Assembly: GCA_964392175.1 (NCBI GenBank)
Contig: CAYMOJ010000005.1
Span: 24,698 to 88,697 of the forward strand
Length of the DNA: 64,000 nt
From: Firm-04 sp964392175
GTDB taxonomy: Bacteria > Bacillota > Clostridia > Oscillospirales > Ruminococcaceae
Reading direction: 5' to 3'
Shown here: in pieces, positions 41,307-51,142 of the stretch
How positions within the stretch are numbered: the first letter of the stretch is position 1
Layout of the letters: every line of letters starts with the position of its first letter
Position numbers and translations under genes: made by a program
The notes under the pieces: model-generated
Seen by the model: only the letters and a program-made list of their open reading frames with translations
Told to the model about the DNA's origin: nothing
Databases searched by the model: none

Positions 41307-42086
41307 ATGATCAAATCTAAGAAACTGTTTGCAGCGACCTTTGCTGCCGTTATGGCACTGACCGTTTGCACTGCCTGTAGCGAGGATAGTTCTTCTTCCG
41401 GCGCAGAGTCTTCCAGCACTTCCTCTACCACCACCACAACAACCACTACTCCGGCAGCTACCGTCAGCACTGCTCCGTCAGCGCCTGCTACATTTGAGGA
41501 AGCCGTTGCAGCGGGGTCCGGCGATGCATTCCTGTACTTCAACGACGGTCAATTCTATTTGGGCTACGATGGCACTACCGATACTCTGCTGACCTATGGC
41601 GCAGGCGTTGCCAAGATCACCGGTGATGGTCAGTACACCGTCAGTATTACCGGCGATACCAATGCTATCCGATACGACACAACCGGTGATGTCAATGGTG
41701 AACTTGAATGTGGCGGTGTTGCTTTTGCTGCGGTCAAGGTAATTGATGGCACAAAGTTGTTCCCCAATATGAGCATTGAGATCACTGAGATCCGTGTGGA
41801 TGGTCAAGCTGTTGAGATGACTGCAAAGAACTACACATCCTCCGATGATGGTGAAGAAATGCGCGCCAATATCTATAACTCTTGGGTCAACAAACTGCCT
41901 GAAGATGCACACACCGCAGATGGCCCTGTTGGCACGACTGAAATGGGCGAATACAGCTCCCAGATCATTGCGCCTTTGGATTTCGCAAGCTGGAAGACTG
42001 TCGAGGTCGACTTCACCGTAACCGGCACCGGCGTTGAGGGTGGCGATACCACTACTGCTCCTGCGGAAACAACTACTGCTGAGTAA
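41307..42086 (+). CDS. Thr-rich lipoprotein of unknown function
   Basis: 259 residues. Signal peptide with a lipobox ending TAC at Cys24, then a Ser/Thr linker (about 26-60) with a long poly-Thr run, and a beta-rich outside domain (about 62-240) in which two related halves may be present (YTVSITGDT and VEVDFTVTGTG). The C-terminus is again Thr/Glu-rich. This resembles secreted Ruminococcus proteins with carbohydrate-binding-like folds, but no family is recognised. AGAGG lies just upstream of the start. Confidence 0.8.
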   Translation: MIKSKKLFAATFAAVMALTVCTACSEDSSSSGAESSSTSSTTTTTTTTPAATVSTAPSAPATFEEAVAAGSGDAFLYFNDGQFYLGYDGTTDTLLTYGAGVAKITGDGQYTVSITGDTNAIRYDTTGDVNGELECGGVAFAAVKVIDGTKLFPNMSIEITEIRVDGQAVEMTAKNYTSSDDGEEMRANIYNSWVNKLPEDAHTADGPVGTTEMGEYSSQIIAPLDFASWKTVEVDFTVTGTGVEGGDTTTAPAETTTAE

Positions 42087-42119
42087 TTCACAATCCGCGA
42101 TATATGTGATATATGTATA

Positions 42120-42153
42120 AAAAGGCAGCGTTCTGATGGAACGCTGCCTTTTG
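42120..42153. terminator. Bidirectional terminator between lipoprotein and capsule operon
   Basis: AAAGGCAGCGTTC-TGATG-GAACGCTGCCTTT, a perfect 13-bp stem with T-runs on both sides. It ends both the lipoprotein gene and the capsule operon. Confidence 0.94.
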
Positions 42154-42171
42154 TTTGGAAACTGTTTGTAA

Positions 42172-43410
42172 TCAGTCTCTTCTGAACAAATCTCTCGTAT
42201 AAACCTTATCCACTACATCATCCAGACAAGAATCATAACGATTGGCAATGATTGCATTCGATTCTGCCTTGAATTTTTCCAGATCATTTACCACAAGACT
42301 GCCAAAGAATGTATCGCCGTCATTGAGCGTCGGTTCATAGATGATAACAACCGCGCCTTTTGCCTTGATACGCTTCATAACACCCTGAATAGAGCTCTGC
42401 CGGAAGTTATCACTATTGGATTTCATCGTCAGGCGGTAAACGCCAATAACAACATGACGTTCGTTTGACGGAGAGAATTCATTGTTTCCACTATAGCAAT
42501 AATATCCAGCCAGTTCCAAAACACGATCCGCAATAAAATCTTTGCGTGTGCTATTTGACGCAACAATCGCCGACATCATCTCCTGTGGAACATCAGCGTA
42601 GTTGGCAAGCAACTGCTTTGTATCCTTGGGCAGACAGTAGCCGCCATACCCAAAACTTGGATTGTTATAATGATCACCAATTCTAGGATCTAAGCACACG
42701 CCGTTGATGATGGCCTGCGTGTCAAGGCCCTTCATCTCCGCATAAGTATCCAACTCATTAAAGTAACTGACACGAAGGGCAAGGTATGTATTCGCAAACA
42801 GTTTGACAGCCTCAGCTTCCGTAAAGCCCATGAATAGCGTTTCAATGTCTTCCTTGATTGCTCCCTGCTGAAGCAGTTCCGCAAATCTACGCGCTGCCTC
42901 AACGAGGCGATCATCTTCCGGATCAGTACCAACAATGATACGGCTCGGATAGAGGTTGTCATAAAGTGCCTTTGATTCTCTAAGGAACTCCGGGCTGAAA
43001 ATAATGTTCTTGCTTCCCGTCTTCTCACGAATAGACTTGGTATACCCAACAGGAATCGTAGATTTAATGACCATAATCGCATCTGGATTATACTTCATCA
43101 CTAGATCAATAACCGTTTCCACAGCAGAAGTATCAAAAAAGTTCTTCTTGCTATCATAGTTCGTCGGTGCGGCGATGATCACAAATTCAGCATCTCTATA
43201 CGCCGCTTCCGCATCAAGTGTTGCAGTCAGATCCAGTTCCTTTTCAGTAAGATATTTCTCAATGTAGTCATCTTGAATTGGAGACTGCTTGTCATTGATC
43301 ATTTTCACCTTTTCAGGGACAATGTCAACGGCGGTGACTTTGTTGTGCTGTGCCAACAGCACCGATATGGATAACCCGACATAGCCGGTTCCTGCAACTG
43401 CGATTTTCAT
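42172..43410 (-). CDS. ugd: UDP-glucose 6-dehydrogenase
   Basis: 412 residues. NAD-binding start MKIAVAGTGYVGLS, EFLRESKAL, and catalytic Cys in YGGYCLPKDT. The enzyme oxidises UDP-glucose to UDP-glucuronate, an acidic sugar donor for capsules. The length and C-terminal IYEPTL segment fit the short Klebsiella-type Ugd. Last gene of the capsule operon, 12 nt after an acyltransferase. Confidence 0.95.
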   Translation of the reverse strand: MKIAVAGTGYVGLSISVLLAQHNKVTAVDIVPEKVKMINDKQSPIQDDYIEKYLTEKELDLTATLDAEAAYRDAEFVIIAAPTNYDSKKNFFDTSAVETVIDLVMKYNPDAIMVIKSTIPVGYTKSIREKTGSKNIIFSPEFLRESKALYDNLYPSRIIVGTDPEDDRLVEAARRFAELLQQGAIKEDIETLFMGFTEAEAVKLFANTYLALRVSYFNELDTYAEMKGLDTQAIINGVCLDPRIGDHYNNPSFGYGGYCLPKDTKQLLANYADVPQEMMSAIVASNSTRKDFIADRVLELAGYYCYSGNNEFSPSNERHVVIGVYRLTMKSNSDNFRQSSIQGVMKRIKAKGAVVIIYEPTLNDGDTFFGSLVVNDLEKFKAESNAIIANRYDSCLDDVVDKVYTRDLFRRD

Positions 43411-43422
43411 AACTATTTCTCC

Positions 43423-44448
43423 TTATGAATTTGATGATGGTTCTACTAAACGCAACACTAGATTTGTTCCTTTGCGAAGCAAAATGCTCAGAAGCCCAGA
43501 AAGCGCGATCACGATAAGATAGTAACGTACAAGATAGGTTTCATATCCAAGCCGATTCATGATGGTGCGAACGGATACATGCATCATATACAATTCAAGG
43601 GAATAATCACCGACTAATCTCAGAAAAGCATAGCATTTCTCCAACTTTTTCCGCTCCATAATCGCCACCAGTGCCAGCATAATGCCAAGAGCGCACCAGC
43701 TGATAACCCAACGATTCAACGGTGTTGCGGTCGTCATAAGCGTCATGTCGGCAAATTTGATCTTTCCAATCAGCATAAGCCCTCGCGCAACCAACCCTAA
43801 CAAAAGCAGCCAGCCAAGCCGAAATTTCTTCTTTTGATAGATCAGCTGCCCCGCCCACGCACCGAACTCGAAAACCAAAAGCCTGGTCAGTCCAATTTCA
43901 ACCATGCTGAAATATGCTGGAAACAGAATCGCAACAACAATTATCAATAGCGCAGTAACAGGCATAACTACCCATCCGAACTGTCCCTTTCGCTCTAGCA
44001 TAAGGAACAAAAACGGGAACAGCACATAGCAAAGGATAATCAATGCGACATACCAAAAGCGCGTCTCACCTTGCGTCCAAAATGACAGCAAACTAAAGTC
44101 TAATAGGAACTGACCTATGCTATGGTGTGAATATATGAAATCAATATAGAACCAGTAGGGAATTGCTAAGAGGATATATGGGACTAAGATCCTCTTTAAG
44201 CGGTTCTTGTAAAAGCGCTTTAAATCGTATTTTTTCTTCAATGAAAAATACAGTCCCATGCCAGACAAAAACAAAAAAATATCTACACCGGTTGATCCAA
44301 TGATAGACGTATAGGCTAACCCAATCATTTTCATAATGCCGTCAGAACCAGATCCCAGAACATCTTGAAAAAAATGAAGAACGATAATTGCGATAATGGA
44401 AAGCCCATACAATTCATTTCGATATTTAGAAAAAACGCCCCAATTCAT
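43423..44448 (-). CDS. Acyltransferase family 3 membrane protein
   Basis: 341 residues, about ten membrane helices. The early LSIIAIIVLHFFQ and the FLFLSGMGLYFSLKKKYDLK segment followed by RLKRILVPYI match acyltransferase 3 proteins, which move acetyl groups onto exported sugars. The active His is likely in IVLHFFQ. Together with the second acyltransferase at 45938 it suggests that the polymer carries O-acetyl or similar groups at two positions. Confidence 0.88.
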   Translation of the reverse strand: MNWGVFSKYRNELYGLSIIAIIVLHFFQDVLGSGSDGIMKMIGLAYTSIIGSTGVDIFLFLSGMGLYFSLKKKYDLKRFYKNRLKRILVPYILLAIPYWFYIDFIYSHHSIGQFLLDFSLLSFWTQGETRFWYVALIILCYVLFPFLFLMLERKGQFGWVVMPVTALLIIVVAILFPAYFSMVEIGLTRLLVFEFGAWAGQLIYQKKKFRLGWLLLLGLVARGLMLIGKIKFADMTLMTTATPLNRWVISWCALGIMLALVAIMERKKLEKCYAFLRLVGDYSLELYMMHVSVRTIMNRLGYETYLVRYYLIVIALSGLLSILLRKGTNLVLRLVEPSSNS

Positions 44449-44461
44449 GCGCCGTCACCCT

Positions 44462-45925
44462 TTACTTCACACGGTATTTTATATGCAAAAATTTCAGTGC
44501 CTCATTCACCAACTCTGGCTGTTTTCGAATTCGAACAATATATATAAGTGCCAATGGAATAAATACACATACACCAATACATAGCTGCAGCAACATAGTG
44601 ATCACATCGCTGTCGCTGACATTTTTGCATATTGACACACACCCGAACATACATACGCCAATCAGAATAAAACTCAACCCGTCAAGCAAATAGGCTTTCA
44701 ATGGAATATCATGGCGTACCATATAGAATTGAATAACGGCAACCGTGAACTCTGCTGCAATCGTGCCAATAATCGCGCCAACACCTGCTAACGGTCGAAT
44801 CAATATCAAGTTGATCAATAAATTCACAATGGCACCCGCTGTAAGTGAGATTATATATACCTTATCCTTTTGCGTAGGAATGATATACTGTGTTCGAAGT
44901 GCTCCAGCCCAGCTTTTGAAAATCAAGATTGGACTTAATAGAAGAATATAATAGCCACAGCGCACATACTCCTCCCCATAAAACCATGGAGCAAAGGTTC
45001 TTCCGACAGCAGCAAGACCAAATGCCATTGCGGTGCCCATGCACATTGCAAAGGTCATCACGTAATTCATCAGTTTTTTTGCACCAGCTTCATTATGGGT
45101 TGCATACAAATTCGACATACGAGGCATCATGACATTATCCAACGCAAGAATCAACGTATTCGGAATCTGCACGATTCGCTCGGCATAGCCATAAAAAGCG
45201 ACCTCTTTCTCTGTGCTTAATTTTCCAAGCATGAGCTTGTCCATGACATTGTAAAGGCTTACCGCAATCGCTGGCCAGAATAACACCAGATTTGGCTTTA
45301 TGTGAGATTTGATTCCTTTCCATGTTGGCTTCACAAAGGAAACTCTTTTCAAGACAAAAGGCCAAATAGCAACCGCCGACAGCAAATAGCTTGCCGACAT
45401 AATCAACGTATAGATCCAAAGATCATCTTTTTCGTGTACAAACACAAATACACAAATGGCAGTCAGAATTCGTACTGCCGCGCTACGAATTGCTGTTAAT
45501 TTGAACTTTTCAACACCGAAAGCAAACCAGTTAACATCAAGAATGCCGGAAGCAACATAAAAGCTCTGCATCAGATATACGATACGATTTTCTTTTGAAA
45601 GTTCAGCACAGTATATAATATATGCAGCAGACACCACAACGGCAACAATCGCCTGAAAAGAAAAAATTTCCCAAAAGGTTTTATTCAGCATATCTTGATC
45701 ATCTCGAACACGAGCGATTGCACGGTTACCATAATTATTCACGCCAAGCATGGCAAACAGATAGAAATAATTTGCAAACGCCTGCGTGTATTGATAAACG
45801 CCAGCTCGATCAGCCCCGATGACTCTTGAAACATAGGGTGCTGTGACAAGCGGCAACAACATGATAAGAATTTGGTAAAGGACATTATATATAAAATTCT
45901 TTTTCACACTTTCTTTTTTTATCAC
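44462..45925 (-). CDS. wzx: Oligosaccharide repeat-unit flippase (Wzx type)
   Basis: 487 residues with 12-14 membrane helices; the start NFIYNVLYQILIMLLPLVTAP is typical of Wzx/RfbX proteins of the MATE-like MOP group. It turns the lipid-linked repeat unit to the outer face of the membrane. Translation starts at GTG 45925 behind GGAGG. Its neighbours on both sides are acyltransferases. Confidence 0.92.
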   Translation of the reverse strand: MIKKESVKKNFIYNVLYQILIMLLPLVTAPYVSRVIGADRAGVYQYTQAFANYFYLFAMLGVNNYGNRAIARVRDDQDMLNKTFWEIFSFQAIVAVVVSAAYIIYCAELSKENRIVYLMQSFYVASGILDVNWFAFGVEKFKLTAIRSAAVRILTAICVFVFVHEKDDLWIYTLIMSASYLLSAVAIWPFVLKRVSFVKPTWKGIKSHIKPNLVLFWPAIAVSLYNVMDKLMLGKLSTEKEVAFYGYAERIVQIPNTLILALDNVMMPRMSNLYATHNEAGAKKLMNYVMTFAMCMGTAMAFGLAAVGRTFAPWFYGEEYVRCGYYILLLSPILIFKSWAGALRTQYIIPTQKDKVYIISLTAGAIVNLLINLILIRPLAGVGAIIGTIAAEFTVAVIQFYMVRHDIPLKAYLLDGLSFILIGVCMFGCVSICKNVSDSDVITMLLQLCIGVCVFIPLALIYIVRIRKQPELVNEALKFLHIKYRVK

Positions 45926-45937
45926 AGTGAATGCCTC

Positions 45938-46951
45938 CTATCGTCCTATTATAAAGCGCAGTGAACGCATGGATAAAATTCTGACGGCTACATAAAGCAG
46001 CCCTAGTACAACTGCCAGCGTCCCAAAGCGAACCGCTAGCATCCCAATGCCACTCAATGACTTCAATCCAGCCAGCACTTGTATCTTTCTGCAAATCAAG
46101 ATGGCAAACTGATTCAGACACAGATAAACTATAGAATTTTCTCCAACGAACCGAAGCGGAGAACAAAAAGCTTTCAACTTGGTACAATGTTCACCACATT
46201 CCTCTAAACATCGACACCCGTTCAATAGAACGATGCTAAACCCAAGCGCATTCAACCATGATAGCGGAATGATTGCATATGATCCTGTACGCATATTTAC
46301 AATACCATTCAGCATAATCAGTAGACTGAACGCAATAAAGCCGATGCAAACTTCCCAAAAATGTAAGGACATAATATGCTTTATTGCTTTGCTATTCTGG
46401 TACTGTTTCAAAAGGTATCCGACATAATAAAAACCAATTGCAACAAAGGAAACATCCAGTGCCCACGGCAAACGATGGGGAATAAAAAGTGTAAATGTAG
46501 AGCCGAAAACAGCAAAAGCAATGAAAACCATCCACGCAAATCGACGAAGATACCTCATTACAATCATAAAGATGACTTCCACCCAGAACAGACAGGTTAA
46601 AAACCATAATGCACCTGCAATCGGCATTGGGTCATTCGTATTGTACAACAGCAAGTTCAAAAGCACAGTAGCTGGATCATTAGTATCTCTTTGCAGAATA
46701 AACCAGCACACATAATGGAAGCCACCCATAATAAGATAGGGAATCAGCAGTTGGCGGACTTTCCTGCCAATCGCATCCTTGAGAGATACCTTTTCATGGT
46801 AAAGATATCCTGACATTAAGAAAAAAATGGGCATATGAAACGCGTGAATATATTGATAAAAATAGTCTCCAAATCCGATATGGCCCATTATCATCAGAAT
46901 AATACAGATTCCACGGGCGTAGTCAATGTATGCAAGTCTTTTTTTAGTCAA
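45938..46951 (-). CDS. Acyltransferase (WecH/fucose 4-O-acetylase-like)
   Basis: About 337 residues. The start YIDYARGICIILMIMGH with HAFHMPIFFLMSGYLY is characteristic of the membrane O-acetyltransferase family that includes WecH and NolL. About ten membrane helices. GAGGTG sits a few bases before TTG 46951, which I take as the start; a GTG at 46969 has no ribosome site. Function by family: adds acetyl groups to capsule sugars. Confidence 0.86.
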   Translation of the reverse strand: MTKKRLAYIDYARGICIILMIMGHIGFGDYFYQYIHAFHMPIFFLMSGYLYHEKVSLKDAIGRKVRQLLIPYLIMGGFHYVCWFILQRDTNDPATVLLNLLLYNTNDPMPIAGALWFLTCLFWVEVIFMIVMRYLRRFAWMVFIAFAVFGSTFTLFIPHRLPWALDVSFVAIGFYYVGYLLKQYQNSKAIKHIMSLHFWEVCIGFIAFSLLIMLNGIVNMRTGSYAIIPLSWLNALGFSIVLLNGCRCLEECGEHCTKLKAFCSPLRFVGENSIVYLCLNQFAILICRKIQVLAGLKSLSGIGMLAVRFGTLAVVLGLLYVAVRILSMRSLRFIIGR

Positions 46952-46972
46952 AATAACACCTCGTACCACTTA

Positions 46973-48316
46973 TCAAGAGCCCATCGTCGATTTATTCTTA
47001 TGCTTTAATTTTGTTTTATGAAAACATATCCATACGTAAATGAAAGCGCCAACATACCGTATTGTTGCAAACTGAAATCGCACCACAGAAAACAATAAGC
47101 CAAATGCAACGATGCAATATACCAAAAGGCTTTTATAGTCGCGATTCTTCAGCATTCTAATATACGAGTCCATAGAAATACAGCCATAAATAACGCTTAG
47201 TATCACTACGCCCAGCATACCGCCATCTATAAAAAAATAATAGAAAAGTGAAGTGAATGCGTTGTATCCTTGATGCGGTGCAATATAAATTCTATCCTGC
47301 ACATATATATTCTTAACTGCCTCAAGATAAAGATCAGGATAACCAATTATTTTGCTTAGTGGTATCATTAGTATCATCCATACGCCGCGAAAGCTTGCAA
47401 AGCCCAAAGTTTTCACACCTGACTGTGAATAATAAATCTTAAGCCTATTTGAGGCAAACGGCATACACCCGCATAAGTACACATATGCATTTTGCAGAAA
47501 CGCCGGTGACCCTCTGGAAGTTGAGATAACTGAAATACCAACTACGATCAGCACAATTATTGCAAGTATTATGTATTTTTGCGACTTTGCCAACCTTAAA
47601 CGCTTCCCTGTCAAAAGACACACCAAAACAAAATACATTGCACAGTAAACCATCGAAACACGACCGGCCGTCACGATAACAAATATTAGTATATTTGCAA
47701 AAGAAGTGTACAAAAACATTTTTTTGATTTTTGAATGGCTTTTATCCACTATGAAAGCAATAACTGTCAGTGGTATAATAACATAATTCCAAGGCCAAAG
47801 AAAAAACGACATTATATAAGCTGTAAGCTTTGAACCGCCTAACGAGCCGCCGTCCTCATCCATATACATATCTCTTATATAATCGAAGCCATGACCAGAC
47901 ATCAAAAGCTTCAACGTCATTATTGCAAACGGCATGAACAACGCAAGAGACAGGCAATTTAATGCGAAAAGAAGCTTATAGTTGATTCTGGAAGAAGTGA
48001 CTATACTAGCACTCGTAATGTTGATTCTGTTTCTTATAAAATTATCTTTTGTTTCTATTGAGCTTTTGAACTTTCTATACAGAACTGCTCGAAGTGTTGC
48101 CCCTATAAAAAAAGAAAAAACGCCTACTACGCATATCGTTACCATTAACTCAGAAGCTGCATAAAGTCCGAACAGGTGAAGTGAATAGGCAAACAAAACT
48201 GCAGTCCACATACCGCAAAAAAGTGTGATGGGATTCGCCCAGTTCTTACAATAAGCTTTTCCGAACAAGGCAAAAAGCAGAAAAATAACGCAAAACACTC
48301 CAAGATATTTCTCCAT
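46973..48316 (-). CDS. wzy: Polysaccharide polymerase (Wzy type)
   Basis: 447 residues with about 12 membrane helices and one large outer loop (about 280-350). Wzy proteins share little sequence, so the call rests on the topology, length, and position beside the flippase. The gene is visibly AT-richer than its neighbours and uses more AT-ending codons, common for capsule polymerases and a sign of exchange between strains. It joins flipped repeat units into chains. Confidence 0.8.
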   Translation of the reverse strand: MEKYLGVFCVIFLLFALFGKAYCKNWANPITLFCGMWTAVLFAYSLHLFGLYAASELMVTICVVGVFSFFIGATLRAVLYRKFKSSIETKDNFIRNRINITSASIVTSSRINYKLLFALNCLSLALFMPFAIMTLKLLMSGHGFDYIRDMYMDEDGGSLGGSKLTAYIMSFFLWPWNYVIIPLTVIAFIVDKSHSKIKKMFLYTSFANILIFVIVTAGRVSMVYCAMYFVLVCLLTGKRLRLAKSQKYIILAIIVLIVVGISVISTSRGSPAFLQNAYVYLCGCMPFASNRLKIYYSQSGVKTLGFASFRGVWMILMIPLSKIIGYPDLYLEAVKNIYVQDRIYIAPHQGYNAFTSLFYYFFIDGGMLGVVILSVIYGCISMDSYIRMLKNRDYKSLLVYCIVAFGLLFSVVRFQFATIRYVGAFIYVWICFHKTKLKHKNKSTMGS

Positions 48317-48345
48317 TCAAAACCTCCATATTTGTTGCTTCGCCG

Positions 48346-49356
48346 TTATACTTCAAAGCTTGATTTTTTTGAGAAGATTTCCTGAAGGGTTCCATTGACG
48401 ATTTCTACAATCTGATCAAAATCGCCGTTGCTTCCAATGCCGTCATTGACACATACAACCTTATATTTCTGCGCCTCAATTGCGGCTGCCGCTTTCTTTG
48501 CGTCCGATACATCATGAATCTGATAGCATTTTCCAAATGAACTTTTGCGTGGCGAAAATTGCCCGGTAGCTAACTGCCAGTATGAAAAAATCCAATGGTT
48601 CACATCCATTGCTTCACGAAAACGATGCGCGCACGCTTGACTCAGCAGATCCGGTTCTCGTTCCCAAACTGTCTGGTAGGTCTGCTTCAGGTAGCTGTAG
48701 GGGAGATGAGAAATATAGAAGCCAATAAAATTCGGATACATCATCAGCGATAATGACCGTAGCAGTTCCTTTCCGTACTTCAGGTTGATAAATTTGGAAA
48801 AGTTCTGCCGAACAGTTGCTTTTTTATTAAAATGCTTATTGATAACAGCTGTATCAACAATCGGAGCCATGTACATTTTGATGCCCTCAGTATATCGAAA
48901 AGCCTGCGGGCTCATAACGGCAGAATCGCACGGAAGCCCATTGACAAAAAAGTCTGAAGGGGTCGTTGGCGCAATCAGAAACATGTCATCGTTAAAATAG
49001 ACAAACTTTTCGCTCAGTCCTTCAATGCGGTGCAAATTCATATCAATGCATCTGCTGCTGAAGGTTGGAAGCCACTGTTCAGGTATATAATCCTCATGGC
49101 GGACAACATTCAGTTTGGGGTGGCTCAGATTCAGCCACTCCGGCAAATGACCCACGGTCACAACATGAATTTTGTGCATCCACGGAGCGAACTGTTCAAT
49201 TCCCCGAAAAAAAAATTTGAGATTGTCCCATTCTCTATAACGGTTCGGATTCACGTCAGCATTCTCACCAGGGGAATAATTATTCTTGGAAGCTTGCCAC
49301 GCAACATCATTTGCATCCAAATATGTCAGAACAAAATCAATTTTTTCAACGCTCAT
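48346..49356 (-). CDS. Stealth-family polysaccharide phosphotransferase
   Basis: 336 residues. Conserved Stealth regions are visible: CR1 IDFVLTYLD at 6-14, CR2 RYREWDNLKFFFRGIEQFAP (about 39-58) with HVVTVGHLPEWL, CR3 around YFNDDMFL and a C-terminal CR4-like CVNDG. Stealth proteins transfer sugar-1-phosphate to make phosphodiester-linked polymers, as in meningococcal capsule and mycobacterial CpsY. The stop lies 29 nt from the polymerase start, and its own start overlaps the epimerase stop by four bases. Confidence 0.92.
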   Translation of the reverse strand: MSVEKIDFVLTYLDANDVAWQASKNNYSPGENADVNPNRYREWDNLKFFFRGIEQFAPWMHKIHVVTVGHLPEWLNLSHPKLNVVRHEDYIPEQWLPTFSSRCIDMNLHRIEGLSEKFVYFNDDMFLIAPTTPSDFFVNGLPCDSAVMSPQAFRYTEGIKMYMAPIVDTAVINKHFNKKATVRQNFSKFINLKYGKELLRSLSLMMYPNFIGFYISHLPYSYLKQTYQTVWEREPDLLSQACAHRFREAMDVNHWIFSYWQLATGQFSPRKSSFGKCYQIHDVSDAKKAAAAIEAQKYKVVCVNDGIGSNGDFDQIVEIVNGTLQEIFSKKSSFEV

Positions 49357-50414
49357 TTCTTATCTCCTAAGGTCCAATCTGCCACCATTCTCTGGTACAT
49401 ATCTGGCAAATCATAGCTTGGCTTCCACCCTAGCTGACGCAGCTTCTCTCCAGAAAGGCGCATGGTCACATCAGGAGCATAGCCATATGTAAAGTTGCTC
49501 TCCGGAATATCAAAAATGATCTGTATTTCATTATTCGCCAATTTTTCGGCAACCATAGCTGCCATATCCCTTATTTGCATGGTTGTTGCTTCATTCACAA
49601 CCGTATATGCCTCTCCGTCTGTGCCTCTCGTCAAGATGCAGAGAATACCAGCTACGGCATCAGCTGTATAGCAATAATTTCCTGTTGAGTGACCCGCCGT
49701 GTGCAAAACAATATTATCTCTTCTGAGCGCACTTTTGGCAAATTGCGCAAAGACTCTGTTCTCGCTCTCTAACACACCTGCGCCAAAAGTTTGCGCCAAT
49801 CGTGCGATTTTGACCGGCACTTGATACTCGCTCTGATAGCAGGCACACATCAGCTCTGCACATCGCTTTCCGCCAGGGTACGAACTACGTGGCGAACGCA
49901 GGTCAACAAATCCCAAATCATCCTCCGTGATGATTGCTTTTCCTGGGTCTGTAACGCCATAAACCTCCATAGAGGATATATATACCATGCTGCAAATATT
50001 CTTTTTTCTCGCAATCTCCAACATATTTCTGGTTCCGTCCAGTGTAGTGAATAATGTCTCTACAGATTTCGTGACCATCATCTTCGATGCCGTTACACTC
50101 GCAGCATGAACAATAAAATGAACTGTTTCAGGCAAATCGATCGGCTGTGAAATATCTCCCACAACATAGGAAAGTCCTTTTTCGACTGCGTCTACTCCGA
50201 ATATTTTCTCGGCTTTTTGCCGATCTCTAACAAACGCAATAACATGGATACTTCCGTTTCGCATCATGTTATAATGCAGCAAAGCTTTAATTAGTAAGGA
50301 GCCGACCAAGCCGGTTCCACCAGTAACAAGCACGGTTTTTTCGCGCAGCATATCCCAGTCAATTGCATCATAAGCAACCAGATTATCCAAGTCTTGATTC
50401 AGAACGCTTTTCAT
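49353..50414 (-). CDS. NAD-dependent epimerase/dehydratase
   Basis: 353 residues. Rossmann start VLVTGGTGLVG (about 28-38) and catalytic YPGGK after SSMEVYG, typical of extended short-chain dehydrogenases. Start ATG 50414 overlaps the cytidylyltransferase stop (TGATG). Next to TarI-like and LicD genes it may reduce or isomerise a nucleotide-linked sugar or polyol; in some ribitol-phosphate systems such an enzyme replaces TarJ. The exact substrate is not known. Confidence 0.85.
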   Translation of the reverse strand: MKSVLNQDLDNLVAYDAIDWDMLREKTVLVTGGTGLVGSLLIKALLHYNMMRNGSIHVIAFVRDRQKAEKIFGVDAVEKGLSYVVGDISQPIDLPETVHFIVHAASVTASKMMVTKSVETLFTTLDGTRNMLEIARKKNICSMVYISSMEVYGVTDPGKAIITEDDLGFVDLRSPRSSYPGGKRCAELMCACYQSEYQVPVKIARLAQTFGAGVLESENRVFAQFAKSALRRDNIVLHTAGHSTGNYCYTADAVAGILCILTRGTDGEAYTVVNEATTMQIRDMAAMVAEKLANNEIQIIFDIPESNFTYGYAPDVTMRLSGEKLRQLGWKPSYDLPDMYQRMVADWTLGDKK

Positions 50415-51142
50415 CACAGCCCCCAAATTTGTGAGTTTTCTTTTGCTTCAATGAGTGCTCGAAAAATATAGAAATCAGATGGGTTTGTAATTTTGATGTT
50501 TTCTACCGGTCCCTCGATTGTATGAAGCACTACATCGTAATGCCGCATCAGTGTTGCGGAATCAATCATCTCACCATACCCGTCTTGAATCGCTTTCTCA
50601 TGTGCATCAATGATATCCTTTAAGATGAACGACTGTGGAGCGCGTGCGAGACGACATTTACTTCTATCAGCCACATCCTGGATTTCCTGATGGTCATTAA
50701 CCTGGATGATTGTTTCAATTGCTGGAACGACAGTAATTGCATTGCCATGCTCTTTCACGCAGCGAATATTATGCGAAATCAAATCGGCATTAATCAGAGG
50801 TCGAACGCCATCATGAATCAGCACAATAACTTCGCCTGCATCGCAACCACACTGATCACGGATCGCAAAAAGCCCATTTCTAGTGGACTCCTGTGCTGTA
50901 GCGCCACCTTTAATAATCCATTTCACTTTTTCAATATGGTATTTTTCAAGGATTTGCTTCATATACGGCACCCATTCTTCCACGCAAACAACCGCAATCG
51001 CGTCGATTTCGGGATGCACCTCAAAATGGTCTATCGTATGAATGATAATCGGCTTTCCGTTCAATTCAAGAAACTGCTTAGGCTTCCCTTTACTGTTCAT
51101 TCTGCTGCCGACACCGCCAGCAAAGATCAAGGCTATATTCAT
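50414..51142 (-). CDS. IspD/TarI-type cytidylyltransferase
   Basis: 242 residues. AGGVGSRMNSKGKPKQFLEL is the CTP-binding loop, with IHDGVRPLI and a C-terminal NIKITNPSDFYIF. The family includes IspD (isoprenoid) and TarI (CDP-ribitol). The capsule setting, tight overlap with LicD and an epimerase, favour a TarI-like enzyme that makes a CDP-polyol. Overlaps LicD by four bases. Confidence 0.85.
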   Translation of the reverse strand: MNIALIFAGGVGSRMNSKGKPKQFLELNGKPIIIHTIDHFEVHPEIDAIAVVCVEEWVPYMKQILEKYHIEKVKWIIKGGATAQESTRNGLFAIRDQCGCDAGEVIVLIHDGVRPLINADLISHNIRCVKEHGNAITVVPAIETIIQVNDHQEIQDVADRSKCRLARAPQSFILKDIIDAHEKAIQDGYGEMIDSATLMRHYDVVLHTIEGPVENIKITNPSDFYIFRALIEAKENSQIWGL

